Shown in pieces: positions 1-9,050 of a DNA stretch of 64,000 nt. This DNA is from an uncultured Oscillospiraceae bacterium (GTDB taxonomy: Bacteria; Bacillota; Clostridia; Oscillospirales; Ruminococcaceae): positions 46,567 to 110,566 of the forward strand of contig CAJTTB010000009.1 of assembly GCA_910579175.1 (NCBI GenBank), in the 5' to 3' direction. Made by a program: the position numbers and the translations under genes. The first letter of the stretch is position 1; the number at the start of each line of letters is the position of its first letter. The notes under the pieces are model-generated. The model saw only the letters and a program-made list of their open reading frames with translations, was not told the DNA's origin and ran no database searches.

Positions 1-8
1 ACGACATT

Positions 9-60
9 TTTTACGATGAAGTAGCCAACTTGGTTTGCGGAATAACAAAAAAGAACACAC
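9..60. repeat. Dispersed degenerate repeat, copy A
   Basis: This stretch shares the 11-mer CCAACTTGGTT and the tail TTGCGNAATNACAAAAAA with 45138-45196, and more weakly the ACGAT...TAACAAAAAA pattern with 35381-35427. All copies are intergenic and diverged. It could be a remnant of a small non-autonomous element or a shared 3'-end structure. The alignment was made by eye. Confidence 0.35.
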
Positions 61-111
61 CTGCCAACATTTTCATGAAACTTATCTTTTTCACTGTTGT
101 CAGGTATGTTC
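46..111 (-). terminator. Rho-independent terminator
   Basis: Read on the minus strand, GAACATACCTGACAAC pairs with GTTGGCAGGTGTGTTC across a loop of about 27 nt and is followed by TTTTTTGTT. It lies about 125 bp beyond the stop of the Na/Pi cotransporter gene, with no gene between, and is its likely terminator. Confidence 0.6.
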
Positions 112-235
112 CTCTTCATTCATATAACAAGAGATAAGCAAAAACAATACATTACAAAACACATATCTTTATCTTTATCCCTATAAGTATATCCAGAATT
201 TACATCATCTTTTATTTTGCCTATATCAACGATTG

Positions 236-2020
236 TTACACACGTTCAAAATACTTCTTTTTATAATGATCTAAATACGCGATATAATCCTGATACTGAC
301 CTTCATGCATTCTGCGAATATATTCATGTCGATTCAGTGTATCCTGTTCATGTTGATGTCCAATCATAGACACTGCGATATTGGAACAGTGATCAGAAAT
401 ACGTTCTAAAAATGTGAGCACTTCCAAATAGGCAAAACCGGCATCAATGGTACATTCGCTTTTTTTCAGACGCTCTACATGTTTTGACTTTAAGGTATCC
501 ACCATCATATCAACCGTTTCTTCCAACGGTTCAATATGTGTTGCCAATGTTGTGTCTGTATTTTTAAAACACTTTATTGCCATATAAATAATCTCATCAA
601 CGGCTTCATAAATTACTTTTAATTCTTCCATCGCTGTATCGGATAATTTTGCATTTCTATCCATTAATAATTCTGCACTTTCCAACAAATTAATGGAATA
701 ATCTCCAATGCGTTCAAACTCTGTATCTAATTTTAAATATAATGTTACCATTCGGCTTTCCTGCATGGTTAATTCTTCATTATTTAAAAGCAATAGATAA
801 TTATTTAAACGGTCTTCCATCTTATCAATCGCATCTTCCAACTCTAAGATGCCATCTGCTTTTTTAGAATTATACTTTTCAAACAATTCTAAAGTATCCT
901 TAAAATTCTTATGAGAATACTCTCCCATCAGTCCCACTACATTTTCACACTGTCCAAGCGCAATGGATGGTGACATTAAAAAACGCTCGTCCAATGTGCT
1001 GCTTTCACTGACTTGTGGTTCTTGAGAATCATTTTTACTGCGCACTGTCAGCACTGCCAGACTTTCCAATACCTTTGTAAATGGCAATAATAAAATCGTT
1101 ACTACAATATTAAACAATGTGTGGAAATTGGCAATACCTCCCATACTAATCGGTGCATCCCAAAATGAAAACTGAACGACTGCATTTAACACATATACTC
1201 CTATGATAAAAATAACAGTACCAATCACATTAAAATATAAATGCACCATTGCAGTGCGCTTTGCATTTTTATTTGCACCAATACTAGAAATCAAAGAAGT
1301 GACACAAGTACCGATATTTTGTCCCATAATAATCGGAAATGCCGCAGAACAAGTAATTTGTCCTGTTGCTGCCAATGCCTGCAAAATACCAACAGACGCA
1401 GAAGAACTCTGAATCAATGCGGTTACAATTGCACCTGCCAATACACCAAGCAATGGATTTTGCAACGTAGCAAACATTTGCGAAAAGAAAGGAAGTTTAC
1501 TCAAAGGCGTCACAGAATCAGTCATAATAAACATACCATTGAACAAAATACCAAATCCCAATAAAATTTCGCCCAGCATTTTGACTTTCTTTTTGCCGTT
1601 TGTCATAAACATCAGAATACCGATCACGGTTACAATTGGCGCTAAAGAAGTTGGTTTAATCAACTCCAAGAAAAAACTTGCACTTCCACTACTGTCGAGT
1701 TCTGCCAAACGCAAAATCTGCCCTGTTACAGTTGTACCGATATTGGCGCCCATAATGACACCAATTGCAGAACGCAGTTTTAAAATTCCTGCATTTACAA
1801 GTCCTACCACAATAACAGTTGTAGCGGAGGAACTTTGAATTGCAGCAGTAATCACCGCTCCTACAATCACACCTTTGAATACGTTATTAGTTATCTTTTC
1901 CAGAGTTCTTTCCAGTTTTCCTCCAGAAACTTTCTCCAGTCCAGAGCCCAAAATATTCATTCCGTACAAAAAAAAGGCAAGCCCGCCAAACATTGTAATG
2001 ATATTAAATAAAATATCCAT
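236..2020 (-). CDS. Na+/phosphate cotransporter family protein with C-terminal PhoU domain
   Basis: A 594-aa membrane protein of the NptA/YjbB type, which moves phosphate with sodium across the inner membrane. The N-terminal half (about 1-330) holds two inverted Na/Pi-cotransporter repeats. Each carries the QSSSA signature (residues 62-66 and 204-208) and a GxNIGT motif (about 91-96 and 231-236). Residues about 350-570 form a helical PhoU-like domain, probably regulatory, in the cytoplasm. The ATG start has a GGAGG box directly upstream. It stands alone, with its own promoter and a downstream terminator. Transport of phosphate specifically is inferred from the family. Confidence 0.93.
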   Translation of the reverse strand: MDILFNIITMFGGLAFFLYGMNILGSGLEKVSGGKLERTLEKITNNVFKGVIVGAVITAAIQSSSATTVIVVGLVNAGILKLRSAIGVIMGANIGTTVTGQILRLAELDSSGSASFFLELIKPTSLAPIVTVIGILMFMTNGKKKVKMLGEILLGFGILFNGMFIMTDSVTPLSKLPFFSQMFATLQNPLLGVLAGAIVTALIQSSSASVGILQALAATGQITCSAAFPIIMGQNIGTCVTSLISSIGANKNAKRTAMVHLYFNVIGTVIFIIGVYVLNAVVQFSFWDAPISMGGIANFHTLFNIVVTILLLPFTKVLESLAVLTVRSKNDSQEPQVSESSTLDERFLMSPSIALGQCENVVGLMGEYSHKNFKDTLELFEKYNSKKADGILELEDAIDKMEDRLNNYLLLLNNEELTMQESRMVTLYLKLDTEFERIGDYSINLLESAELLMDRNAKLSDTAMEELKVIYEAVDEIIYMAIKCFKNTDTTLATHIEPLEETVDMMVDTLKSKHVERLKKSECTIDAGFAYLEVLTFLERISDHCSNIAVSMIGHQHEQDTLNRHEYIRRMHEGQYQDYIAYLDHYKKKYFERV

Positions 2021-2091
2021 TTTTTCCTCCGGTAATATTAAAATATTGTCTTTTTTTATACCTACAATCCAACTTATTTGACTGCTTTCTC

Positions 2092-2121
2092 ATTATAACA
2101 TTGCAAATTCTAACCTGTAAA
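2092..2121 (-). promoter_or_regulatory. Promoter of the Na/Pi cotransporter gene
   Basis: The minus strand reads TTTACA, an 18-bp spacer and TATAAT, about 70-100 bp upstream of the start codon. The rest of the 374-bp gap between this gene and the flavin reductase gene holds a hairpin at 2293-2323 and no supported gene. Confidence 0.55.
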
Positions 2122-2292
2122 GAGAGTTTCAAGAGTTCCCATTATTTATGTAAAATATAGCTGTTTTTATTTTTTAATTTTGTGTAAAATTATTTAGAAA
2201 AAACAACAATAAAAAACCTCTCCGAAAACATATAAAAACTGCCTAGAACGAACACAACTCTATGATATTATCTCAATCATGCCAATCATAAA

Positions 2293-2323
2293 TTCAGCAG
2301 CCTTTGCTCAAAAAGCTGCTGAA
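2293..2323 (-). terminator. Hairpin, probable terminator of the flavin reductase-side operon
   Basis: TTCAGCAGC and GCTGCTGAA form a perfect 9-bp stem, followed on the minus strand by TTTATG. The T tract is short. It lies about 70 bp past the stop at 2395. Confidence 0.5.
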
Positions 2324-2394
2324 AAATGATAATCACGATTTTCTAAATTGCTCGGTTATCAAATTCTTCTAATAAAGAGAACCATTCAGAGAAA

Positions 2395-2925
2395 TCAACG
2401 GTTACTTTTTGATTTGATAACCGTACTGGGTTGAAAAGTAGGCGCTGTTTTAGGTGCCTTTCCTTTAATTACCTTATGATAATAGTCATAAGTCATTGGT
2501 TTTGCTTCTACTCCCTTTATGGTTTGTGTCAATCTGCCATATACGACAGTATGTGTTTCCATATCCTGTGCGGAAATCACATCAAATATCAAAGCTGCGG
2601 TACAATTTTCCTTTAAAATTGGAACCTGCTCTATCATATCATACTGAAACTCATCAAATTTAGCCCTATCTTTCCCGCTAAAAAATCCAAAAGTACCAAT
2701 GACTTTGGGATTTGTTTGTTCAGACAAGATAGAAATACTAAATTTTCTTGTGCGTACCAACACTTCATAGGTATTATTTTGACGATGGATACAGATAGCA
2801 AAGATAGGATCTTCACTGGTAATCTGCATACAGGTATTGATAATACAGCCAGTGGGGCGCTCTTTATCCTGTACACCAAGTACATACAAACCATAACTAA
2901 TATCATTTAACAACGTCAAATCCAT
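2395..2925 (-). CDS. Flavin reductase family protein (FMN-binding)
   Basis: A 176-aa protein of the flavin reductase-like, FMN-binding split-barrel fold, as found at the N terminus of high-molecular-weight rubredoxins of anaerobes. Supporting features are an N-terminal segment ending in GCIINTCMQIT, the FSISIL strand, a GxFSGKDRAKF turn and a length normal for the family. It probably passes electrons from NAD(P)H or a rubredoxin partner to flavin in oxygen or NO detoxification; the exact partner is inference. It is the most downstream gene before the hairpin at 2293-2323. The FkbM methyltransferase gene lies 18 bp upstream, so the two may be cotranscribed. Confidence 0.85.
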   Translation of the reverse strand: MDLTLLNDISYGLYVLGVQDKERPTGCIINTCMQITSEDPIFAICIHRQNNTYEVLVRTRKFSISILSEQTNPKVIGTFGFFSGKDRAKFDEFQYDMIEQVPILKENCTAALIFDVISAQDMETHTVVYGRLTQTIKGVEAKPMTYDYYHKVIKGKAPKTAPTFQPSTVIKSKSNR

Positions 2926-2943
2926 TTTAGTCGCTCCTCTAAT

Positions 2944-4023
2944 TTATTTGAGTGGCACCAAATAATAATTTGTCTCCCAAGCTGGGATATAAGGGTGATG
3001 ACGCAGATAAAATTGATAATCAGGACACATTTGATAAATTAACAATGGCAATAAAAATAAATCACTGTTTTTATGATAGGATGAAATCATCAGTTTTGGT
3101 CGAAATTGTACAATGGTATCTTGACATCCCAATAAGGATTGTTCCTCTGCCCCTTCTACATCTAATTTAATCACAGTCGCCGGTGCCCCTTGTAAGATAT
3201 GGTCTACTGATTCCACCGTAGTCAAGACGCCTTCTTGTTTCGAAAATGCAGAATTGCGCCCAGAACGATTGTCAAACAACCGCTGTCCAGGTTGGCTATC
3301 GCTTCCGGCATGGTATACTGTCGCTTCCACATTCAATAACGCAATTCGTTTGAGCAACTTTTGATAATTCTTTTTGTCTGGCTCAAAAGCGGTAATAGAA
3401 GCGTATTTTCCATTGGTATAACCTAAAAACTCTTCAATGGTATCGCCATTGTAAGCTCCTAAATCAATATAATGTTCTACTTGGGACAGGTTTAAAATTT
3501 TAGTATATACTTCTGAAATCGGGGTGGTAATCTGTTTTAAATAAGAAACCTTTCCACTAACCTTAAAATTCAAGATATCAATCAATACTCTTTTCGATTG
3601 TTCATCTGCCAAAAGCTCATAAACTTTATCAAATTCTGCTTCATACTTTTTTATATATTCTATGGTAAATAACTGGTCATCCTCTACACATACAGGGACA
3701 TCTGGTGCATAAAACTCATAGTTCTCACTCATATGATATAGTTTTGACAAGAGTGGGTCACGGTATGCAGCAAAAGCCAGAATAATGATAAAATCCGAAA
3801 AGGTCTGTTGTATCTGGGCAAAAGTCAAGACTGGAAATCCCGTAAAAGAATGACCTCTGACAAACTCATCACTTGCAAAAATCGCGGATATCTCGATTTG
3901 ATAATGTTCAAATGCCTTCATAATTTTAAGTGCACCATCACCCATTCCATATAATACAATTGGTTTCTTTACCGTTTGTAAATAATTCCAAAGGTTGACC
4001 GTCTCGGATAAGCGCTCTAACAT
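2944..4023 (-). CDS. FkbM family SAM-dependent methyltransferase
   Basis: A 359-aa protein. Residues 1-120 look like a nucleotide-binding domain (IVLYGMGDGALKIM near residue 22). The second half is an FkbM-type methyltransferase, with the SAM-binding HYIDLGAYNGDT motif, a following AFEPDKKN acidic loop and VIKLDVEGAE. FkbM enzymes O-methylate sugars or other small cell-surface or antibiotic molecules; the substrate here is unknown. The stop of the upstream MazG-like gene abuts this start (4024/4023), so the two are probably translationally coupled. Confidence 0.85.
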   Translation of the reverse strand: MLERLSETVNLWNYLQTVKKPIVLYGMGDGALKIMKAFEHYQIEISAIFASDEFVRGHSFTGFPVLTFAQIQQTFSDFIIILAFAAYRDPLLSKLYHMSENYEFYAPDVPVCVEDDQLFTIEYIKKYEAEFDKVYELLADEQSKRVLIDILNFKVSGKVSYLKQITTPISEVYTKILNLSQVEHYIDLGAYNGDTIEEFLGYTNGKYASITAFEPDKKNYQKLLKRIALLNVEATVYHAGSDSQPGQRLFDNRSGRNSAFSKQEGVLTTVESVDHILQGAPATVIKLDVEGAEEQSLLGCQDTIVQFRPKLMISSYHKNSDLFLLPLLIYQMCPDYQFYLRHHPYIPAWETNYYLVPLK

Positions 4024-4332
4024 TTACTTTAATTCCTCCTGCTTTACCATAATCCCATTGACTTCTATATATTTTCGATGTTTGTTCTTTTCAATTTTTT
4101 GTATAATCTCCGTTTCCAAATCAATATTCAATATCTCAGACAGTCCCAACAAATAAATAGCTACATCCGCCAATTCCTCTCCCAAATCCTCCTTCTGCTG
4201 ACGATAAGCTTGATAGGCTTCCCCAAGCTCTCCATAAGTGTGACAAAACTCCATCTGAACATCTGTAATATTAAATCCTTTATCGACTTTATTTTGATAA
4301 ACTTCCTTTTGAAGTTGTTTTAAATCAACCAT
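4024..4332 (-). CDS. MazG-like nucleotide pyrophosphohydrolase
   Basis: A 102-aa all-alpha protein of the MazG/dUTPase-like superfamily. The metal-binding ELGEAYQA and EELADVAIYL segments give the ExxE...ExxD pattern that binds Mg2+ for NTP hydrolysis to NMP and PPi. Such short MazG-like proteins are house-cleaning enzymes. It sits 9 bp from the ABC-F gene upstream and directly against the FkbM gene downstream, suggesting one unit of ABC-F, MazG-like, FkbM and perhaps flavin reductase genes. Confidence 0.82.
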   Translation of the reverse strand: MVDLKQLQKEVYQNKVDKGFNITDVQMEFCHTYGELGEAYQAYRQQKEDLGEELADVAIYLLGLSEILNIDLETEIIQKIEKNKHRKYIEVNGIMVKQEELK

Positions 4333-4341
4333 TTTCTTCTC

Positions 4342-6267
4342 CTATGATTCCTCTACCAATAATAACCATTCTTCCATATAGGTCTCATTTAACTGCTTAA
4401 CCTCTTCCAGTCGGTCACATTTTTCTGTCAATAATTCATAATTTGAACCCATTTTGGGGTCACCGATTTCCTTTTGCAGTGTTTCAATTTCCGCTTCTGC
4501 CTGTTGTATCAGTTTTTCCAATGTCTGGATGCGATTGCGGCGTTTAGCATTTTCACTGCGCTGTTGTTTTCCTCTGGTATAACCTTGTTGTTCTTTTACA
4601 GGCTTTTGAACCACTTCTAAAACAGGGGGTGTCTGCTTTACACGATTGATTTTTTCCTGTTCCAAATAATAGTCGTAATTTCCATCATAAAAGTACAAGC
4701 CATCGTCGGTCATCTCAATGATTTTTGTTGGAATTGCATTTAAAAAATAGCGGTCATGAGATACAAAAATCAATGTTCCTGAAAATTTTTGCAGTGCTCT
4801 TTCCAACGCCTCTTTGCTTGCCAAATCCAAATGGTTTGTGGGTTCGTCAAAAATCAGTGTATTGGAGTGTTCTGATACCATAATTGCAAATCCCAATCTC
4901 GCACGCTCTCCTCCGCTAATCACCTGAATCGATTTGTATACTTGGTCATTGCTAATCAACATCTGACCTAAAATTCCACGAATTTGAAATTCTGGCAGAT
5001 GTGGAAAACGACTCCAAAGTTCTTCCAAAACTGTATTTTGAAAATTCAAATTTTGGTTCTCCTGTTCATAAAATGAAGTGGTGACATTTCTACCCCAGAT
5101 GATATCACCAGAGTAATCAGGATGTATTCCCAATATGGTCTTAAGCAGAGTGGATTTTCCAATGCCATTGCGTCCTATCAATGCAATTTTTTCACCGCGT
5201 TTGATCTGAAAGTGAATATCTTTGCACAATGTCTTTTGGTCAACTCCTGCACCTACCATCAAATCCAAATCCTCTACTATCAATACATCTTTAACTGGAT
5301 CGCGTTCAAAGGTAAATTCAAAATGTGGGGTTTTTTCATAATCAATTGGTTTTTCCAAAATTTCCATATTTGCCATCTGGTGTAGACGGCTTTTGGCACT
5401 ATTCGAAGTAGAAGCTCTAGCAATATTTTTTTCTACATATTCCTGCATAGATGCCAATTTATTCTGTTGTTGTTCGTATTCTTTCCATTCTCTGGTGATG
5501 CGCTCCTGTTTTAATTGTTTATACTTGGTATAGTTGCCCTTATAGGTATATACCTTTGTATGGGACACCTCCCAAATTTTTGTAACCATCTTATCCAAAA
5601 AGTATCGGTCATGGGATACAACCAAAATAGAACCGCGATAACTCAGTAGATAATCTTCTAACCACATCAAAGTGCGAAAATCCAAATGATTGGTTGGTTC
5701 GTCCAAAATCAATAAAGTTGGCTGTTCTAACAAGAGTTTTGCCAATGCCAATCTTGTTTTTTCTCCTCCACTCAGTGTAGAAATCTGGGTACGATATGCT
5801 TTATCTTGAAATCCCATACCATTTAATACGGTTTTAATTTTCACATCAATTTGATAGCCTTCTCTTGCCTCAAAATAGGAGGATAATCGAGTATACTCTT
5901 CCGAAATCATAAGATATTCTTCTGTATGATTGTCTTGTATTCTTGCCATTTGTTGTTCCAATTGGCGAAGTTGTTCTTCAATTTTTTTGAGTTCTTCAAA
6001 GACCGTCAACATTTCATCATAGATATTATTATTTTTGTCTAATCCTGCATTTTGGTGCAGATAACCAATGCTTGTCTTTTTTTCAATAAACACATCACCG
6101 GAATCAATTCTGGCATGTTCTGCAATAATATTCAACAAGGTCGTTTTTCCTGCTCCGTTTGGTCCAATCAAACCAATTCGGTCATTGTCTTCAATGGTCA
6201 AATTAATTTGATTTAATATCACACGGTCTGCAAAACTCTTTGTGACATCTTTTATTGTTAAAACCAT
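4342..6267 (-). CDS. ABC-F family ATP-binding protein
   Basis: A 641-aa soluble twin-ATPase. Domain 1 has Walker A GPNGAGKT (35-42), LSGGE (165-169) and DEPTNHLD (189-196). A linker of about 80 residues (240-320) is followed by domain 2 with Walker A GRNGIGKS (365-372), ISGGE and a second DEPTNHLD. The C terminus (about 530-641) is a charged coiled coil. There are no membrane segments, so it acts on the ribosome (translation factor or antibiotic protection) rather than as a transporter. Its layout resembles YdiF/Uup-type proteins. Which ABC-F subgroup it belongs to cannot be told by eye. Confidence 0.92.
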   Translation of the reverse strand: MVLTIKDVTKSFADRVILNQINLTIEDNDRIGLIGPNGAGKTTLLNIIAEHARIDSGDVFIEKKTSIGYLHQNAGLDKNNNIYDEMLTVFEELKKIEEQLRQLEQQMARIQDNHTEEYLMISEEYTRLSSYFEAREGYQIDVKIKTVLNGMGFQDKAYRTQISTLSGGEKTRLALAKLLLEQPTLLILDEPTNHLDFRTLMWLEDYLLSYRGSILVVSHDRYFLDKMVTKIWEVSHTKVYTYKGNYTKYKQLKQERITREWKEYEQQQNKLASMQEYVEKNIARASTSNSAKSRLHQMANMEILEKPIDYEKTPHFEFTFERDPVKDVLIVEDLDLMVGAGVDQKTLCKDIHFQIKRGEKIALIGRNGIGKSTLLKTILGIHPDYSGDIIWGRNVTTSFYEQENQNLNFQNTVLEELWSRFPHLPEFQIRGILGQMLISNDQVYKSIQVISGGERARLGFAIMVSEHSNTLIFDEPTNHLDLASKEALERALQKFSGTLIFVSHDRYFLNAIPTKIIEMTDDGLYFYDGNYDYYLEQEKINRVKQTPPVLEVVQKPVKEQQGYTRGKQQRSENAKRRNRIQTLEKLIQQAEAEIETLQKEIGDPKMGSNYELLTEKCDRLEEVKQLNETYMEEWLLLVEES

Positions 6268-6427
6268 TTGTGTATCCTCTTTATCTTATAATCTTTGATT
6301 TAAATGAAAAAGCAACGCAAAATATGTTTTTATTTTAACGTAGTTTCTTTTTTTTGACAAGTGGTCAACTGCTTTTTTTACAACAAAAAATAAAATACCA
6401 CTTATTTCAAAAAAATTTTAAAAAGTA

Positions 6428-6456
6428 TTGACAATTCTCATCTAATATGATATAAT
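6428..6456 (+). promoter_or_regulatory. Promoter of tRNA-Leu
   Basis: A consensus TTGACA and TATAAT with a 17-bp spacer, ending 30 bp before the tRNA 5' end. It is a near-perfect sigma-A promoter, as expected for a stable RNA gene. Confidence 0.85.
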
Positions 6457-6485
6457 TTCAATCGTTGTAAGCCACTATATAAATT

Positions 6486-6571
6486 GCCGGAGTGGCGGAA
6501 CAGGCAGACGCCCAGGACTTAAAATCCTGTGGGATTAATTTCCCGTACCGGTTCAAGTCCGGTTTCCGGCA
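6486..6571 (+). tRNA. tRNA-Leu (anticodon TAA)
   Basis: An 86-nt class II tRNA. The acceptor stem GCCGGAG/TTCCGGC, the anticodon arm CAGGA-CTTAAAA-TCCTG with anticodon TAA, a long variable arm (about 6530-6548) and the T-loop GTTCAAGTC are all visible. CCA is not encoded. It has its own promoter and terminator and no neighbouring tRNAs. Confidence 0.95.
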
Positions 6572-6581
6572 CTGATAAGAA

Positions 6582-6614
6582 ACACCTCAATATGACTTGA
6601 GGTGTTTTTCTTTT
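6582..6614 (+). terminator. Terminator of tRNA-Leu
   Basis: ACACCTCAA and TTGAGGTGT form a 9-bp perfect stem with a 6-nt loop, followed by TTTTTC, 10 bp past the tRNA. Confidence 0.9.
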
Positions 6615-6710
6615 ATGTCATATCCTATATCAAAAATTTTATCGTTTGCTTGATATCAAAACATCTAAAATAGGCAGTTATCTACAAGGATAACTGCCCA
6701 ATGATAACTA

Positions 6711-7688
6711 TTATCTTGCTTCTTCCCACTTTAAATCAGGATATAACTTCCCAGTTTTGGCAAAATATATAACACATTCAGCCGCCAAACCCAAATCATC
6801 TAATGCATTTCTCTTTAAAACAGGAGTTTGACCACCAATTAGTACAGGAGCTTCCTCTAAAGACACATCATATTGAGAATTGACGGGTTGATACATATGA
6901 GATTCTCCTTTTTCATCCCATGTATGAAAGGAAAGAGAAGCCCAGCCATGAGCCATCTCTACATAGAAAAAGTCTTCTTCACCATATTCATCCAAAGCCA
7001 AACATGCGGATGAAATCTGATTTTTTTGAATCTGACGAGCCAGTTTTTCGACCGCCTCTTGTGTAACAGGTTTGTCCTCATCATTTAGAAAGTGAATGGC
7101 AAGACTGGAAGAATCAACAGGTATAGATGAATTAGAATTTCTATCTGACTTTAACAATCCATAATAACAAGCGTCGCATATTCCCTGATTGCTTCGATCT
7201 GAACTTCGCAGAGTTCCCTCATACTTCATTCCACATTTTTGCATTACTTTACCAGAATTGGGATTTCTTGGATCATGTCTTGATTCAATACGATTGACTC
7301 CCACCTCTTCAAAGAAAAAATCTATAACCGCTTTCATTGCCTCAGAAGTGATTCCCTGATGCCACCAAGATCTTCCGATACAATATCCAATCTCAACCAT
7401 AGAAACATCTTCATTCATATGAACTACACTGATACTGCCAATCGGTTCATCGCCGTTTTCTTTTAAAACAATCGCCCACTGATAATATTTTTCATTAGAA
7501 TAAGAATTTATCCAATCTTCCAATACAACTTTACTGGCATCGATATTGGCATGTGCAGACCATGTTAAATATTTTGTCACTTCATCATCTGACGCCCAAT
7601 TTTTATACATTGCACTGTCATCTTCACAAACGAATCTTCTTAAAATCAATCTCTCTGTTTCTAATTTTTGCGTTCCTCGATGTTTCAT
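6711..7688 (-). CDS. GNAT N-acetyltransferase fused to an Imm1-like domain
   Basis: A protein of about 325 aa. The ATG at 7688 is preferred because GGAAGG lies about 10 nt upstream; a longer frame opens at 7733 without such a site. Residues 1-175 are a RimJ/RimL-type acetyltransferase (TERLILRRF start, IGYCIGRSWWHQGIT acetyl-CoA loop, NPNSGKVMQKCGMK). Such domains acetylate protein N termini or small amines. Residues about 185-325 are a separate domain with EEDFFYVEM and a C-terminal AAECVIYFAKTGKLYP segment. These resemble the Imm1 family of polymorphic-toxin immunity proteins; that match is from memory and tentative. The gene is monocistronic between tRNA-Leu and the cobalamin cluster. Confidence 0.75.
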   Translation of the reverse strand: MKHRGTQKLETERLILRRFVCEDDSAMYKNWASDDEVTKYLTWSAHANIDASKVVLEDWINSYSNEKYYQWAIVLKENGDEPIGSISVVHMNEDVSMVEIGYCIGRSWWHQGITSEAMKAVIDFFFEEVGVNRIESRHDPRNPNSGKVMQKCGMKYEGTLRSSDRSNQGICDACYYGLLKSDRNSNSSIPVDSSSLAIHFLNDEDKPVTQEAVEKLARQIQKNQISSACLALDEYGEEDFFYVEMAHGWASLSFHTWDEKGESHMYQPVNSQYDVSLEEAPVLIGGQTPVLKRNALDDLGLAAECVIYFAKTGKLYPDLKWEEAR

Positions 7689-7857
7689 ATATTTTATCCT
7701 TCCCTTTATAAATTCCCAATTGATAGCTGTCACAATAATATCTCAAATTATCACTTTAATTGTATACAAGCATTTAAGTCCATTTTACTTGTTGTCGAAT
7801 AATGTTAGTGCCAAACAACTTTCATCAAAAAACATGGTAGTTTTTTTACATTGTTTA

Positions 7858-8505
7858 TCAGAAATCTCTATCGCCCATTTGATAGAGAATGGCATTGCAA
7901 ATTGCTGCTGCAATGTTGCTCCCGCCCTTGCGTCCTCTTGCTACAATATAGGGAATATCTGTTTGTAATATCAATTCCTTTGACTCTACCACATTTACAA
8001 ATCCCACTGGAACCCCAATAATCAGTTGGGGTTTTATTTTTTGTTCTGAAATCAATTCATATAATCGAACCAACGCAGTGGGTGCATTTCCAATTGCAAA
8101 AATCAAAGGTTTTTGATAGGTTATCGCCTTATCTATACTGGCGGTCGCTCTTGTGGTACCATGTTTCTTTGCCTGTATGGCAACATCTTCATCAGACATA
8201 AAGCACAAGACCTCTCCACCATATTTTGCCAAAATCTTTTTATTGATGCCTGCTTTTGCCATCTGTGTATCTGTTACAATACAAGCACCGTTTCGAATTG
8301 CCTCCATTGCCTTTTGCACTGCGTGCTCTGAAAAAACCAGATTTTCTGTATAATCAAAGTCCGCACTTGTATGAATTGCCCTTTTGATAACCAATTCATT
8401 TTCTTTTGGCAATACAATTCCCTTCTCTTTCAATTCCATTGAAATCAATTCAAAGCTGCGCTTTTCAATCTCATCTGGCAGTACATTTTGCAACTCTATC
8501 TTCAT
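7858..8505 (-). CDS. cbiC: Cobalt-precorrin-8 methylmutase
   Basis: A 215-aa CbiC/CobH enzyme that moves the C11 methyl group to C12, giving cobyrinate. The conserved catalytic-His segment AIHTSADFDY, the TDTQMAKAGI motif and the C-terminal RKGGSNIAAAICNA are present, and the length is normal. It is the last gene of the 18-gene cobalamin run and starts 20 bp after cobO. No strong terminator follows; only a weak AAACAA...TTGTTT structure is seen. Confidence 0.95.
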   Translation of the reverse strand: MKIELQNVLPDEIEKRSFELISMELKEKGIVLPKENELVIKRAIHTSADFDYTENLVFSEHAVQKAMEAIRNGACIVTDTQMAKAGINKKILAKYGGEVLCFMSDEDVAIQAKKHGTTRATASIDKAITYQKPLIFAIGNAPTALVRLYELISEQKIKPQLIIGVPVGFVNVVESKELILQTDIPYIVARGRKGGSNIAAAICNAILYQMGDRDF

Positions 8506-8525
8506 TGTTCACACTGCTTTCTATC

Positions 8526-9050
8526 TCATTTTTCAATCCCAACTCTTGCTGGAATCCCCTTATCATAAGGATGTTTTATCTTTTTGATCTCAGAAATATA
8601 GTCTGCTGCTTCCATTAAATATCTTGGTGGATTTCTCCCAGTGATTACCAGTTCTAAATGTTCTGGTTTGTGCTCAATAAAATCCTTTACCATGATTTCA
8701 TCTATCATCTGACAGTTTAGTGCTGCCATCAATTCATCTAAAATCAACAAATCGCACCTTTGCTGCGCTACCAGTTTGAGTGCTTCTTGAAAACACTGGT
8801 TGTGCTGTTGTGCACAAAGCTGTTTTTCCTGTGGTGTCATAGAAAAACTAAATTTTTTAATGCTCTTTTTTCGCAGTACTTGAATATTGGGAATGGATTC
8901 GATGATATGCAGTTCACTGGTTGGTTGACTTTTTAAAAACTGCACCATTACCACCTTCATACCAGCACCCGCCGCACGAATTGCCAACCCCACAGCAGCG
9001 GTTGTTTTTCCCTTTCCATCACCGCAATAAAGATGTATGAGACCACTCAT
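8526..9050 (-). CDS. cobO: Cob(I)yrinic acid a,c-diamide adenosyltransferase
   Basis: A 174-aa CobO/BtuR/CobA-type ATP:corrinoid adenosyltransferase that attaches the upper 5'-deoxyadenosyl ligand to Co(I). The P-loop GDGKGKTTAA (residues 10-19), the VQFLKSQ segment, LLILDELMAA and the C-terminal GRNPP loop are family hallmarks. Its start overlaps the cbiP stop by 4 bp (ATGA), which indicates translational coupling. It is cytoplasmic. Confidence 0.94.
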   Translation of the reverse strand: MSGLIHLYCGDGKGKTTAAVGLAIRAAGAGMKVVMVQFLKSQPTSELHIIESIPNIQVLRKKSIKKFSFSMTPQEKQLCAQQHNQCFQEALKLVAQQRCDLLILDELMAALNCQMIDEIMVKDFIEHKPEHLELVITGRNPPRYLMEAADYISEIKKIKHPYDKGIPARVGIEK

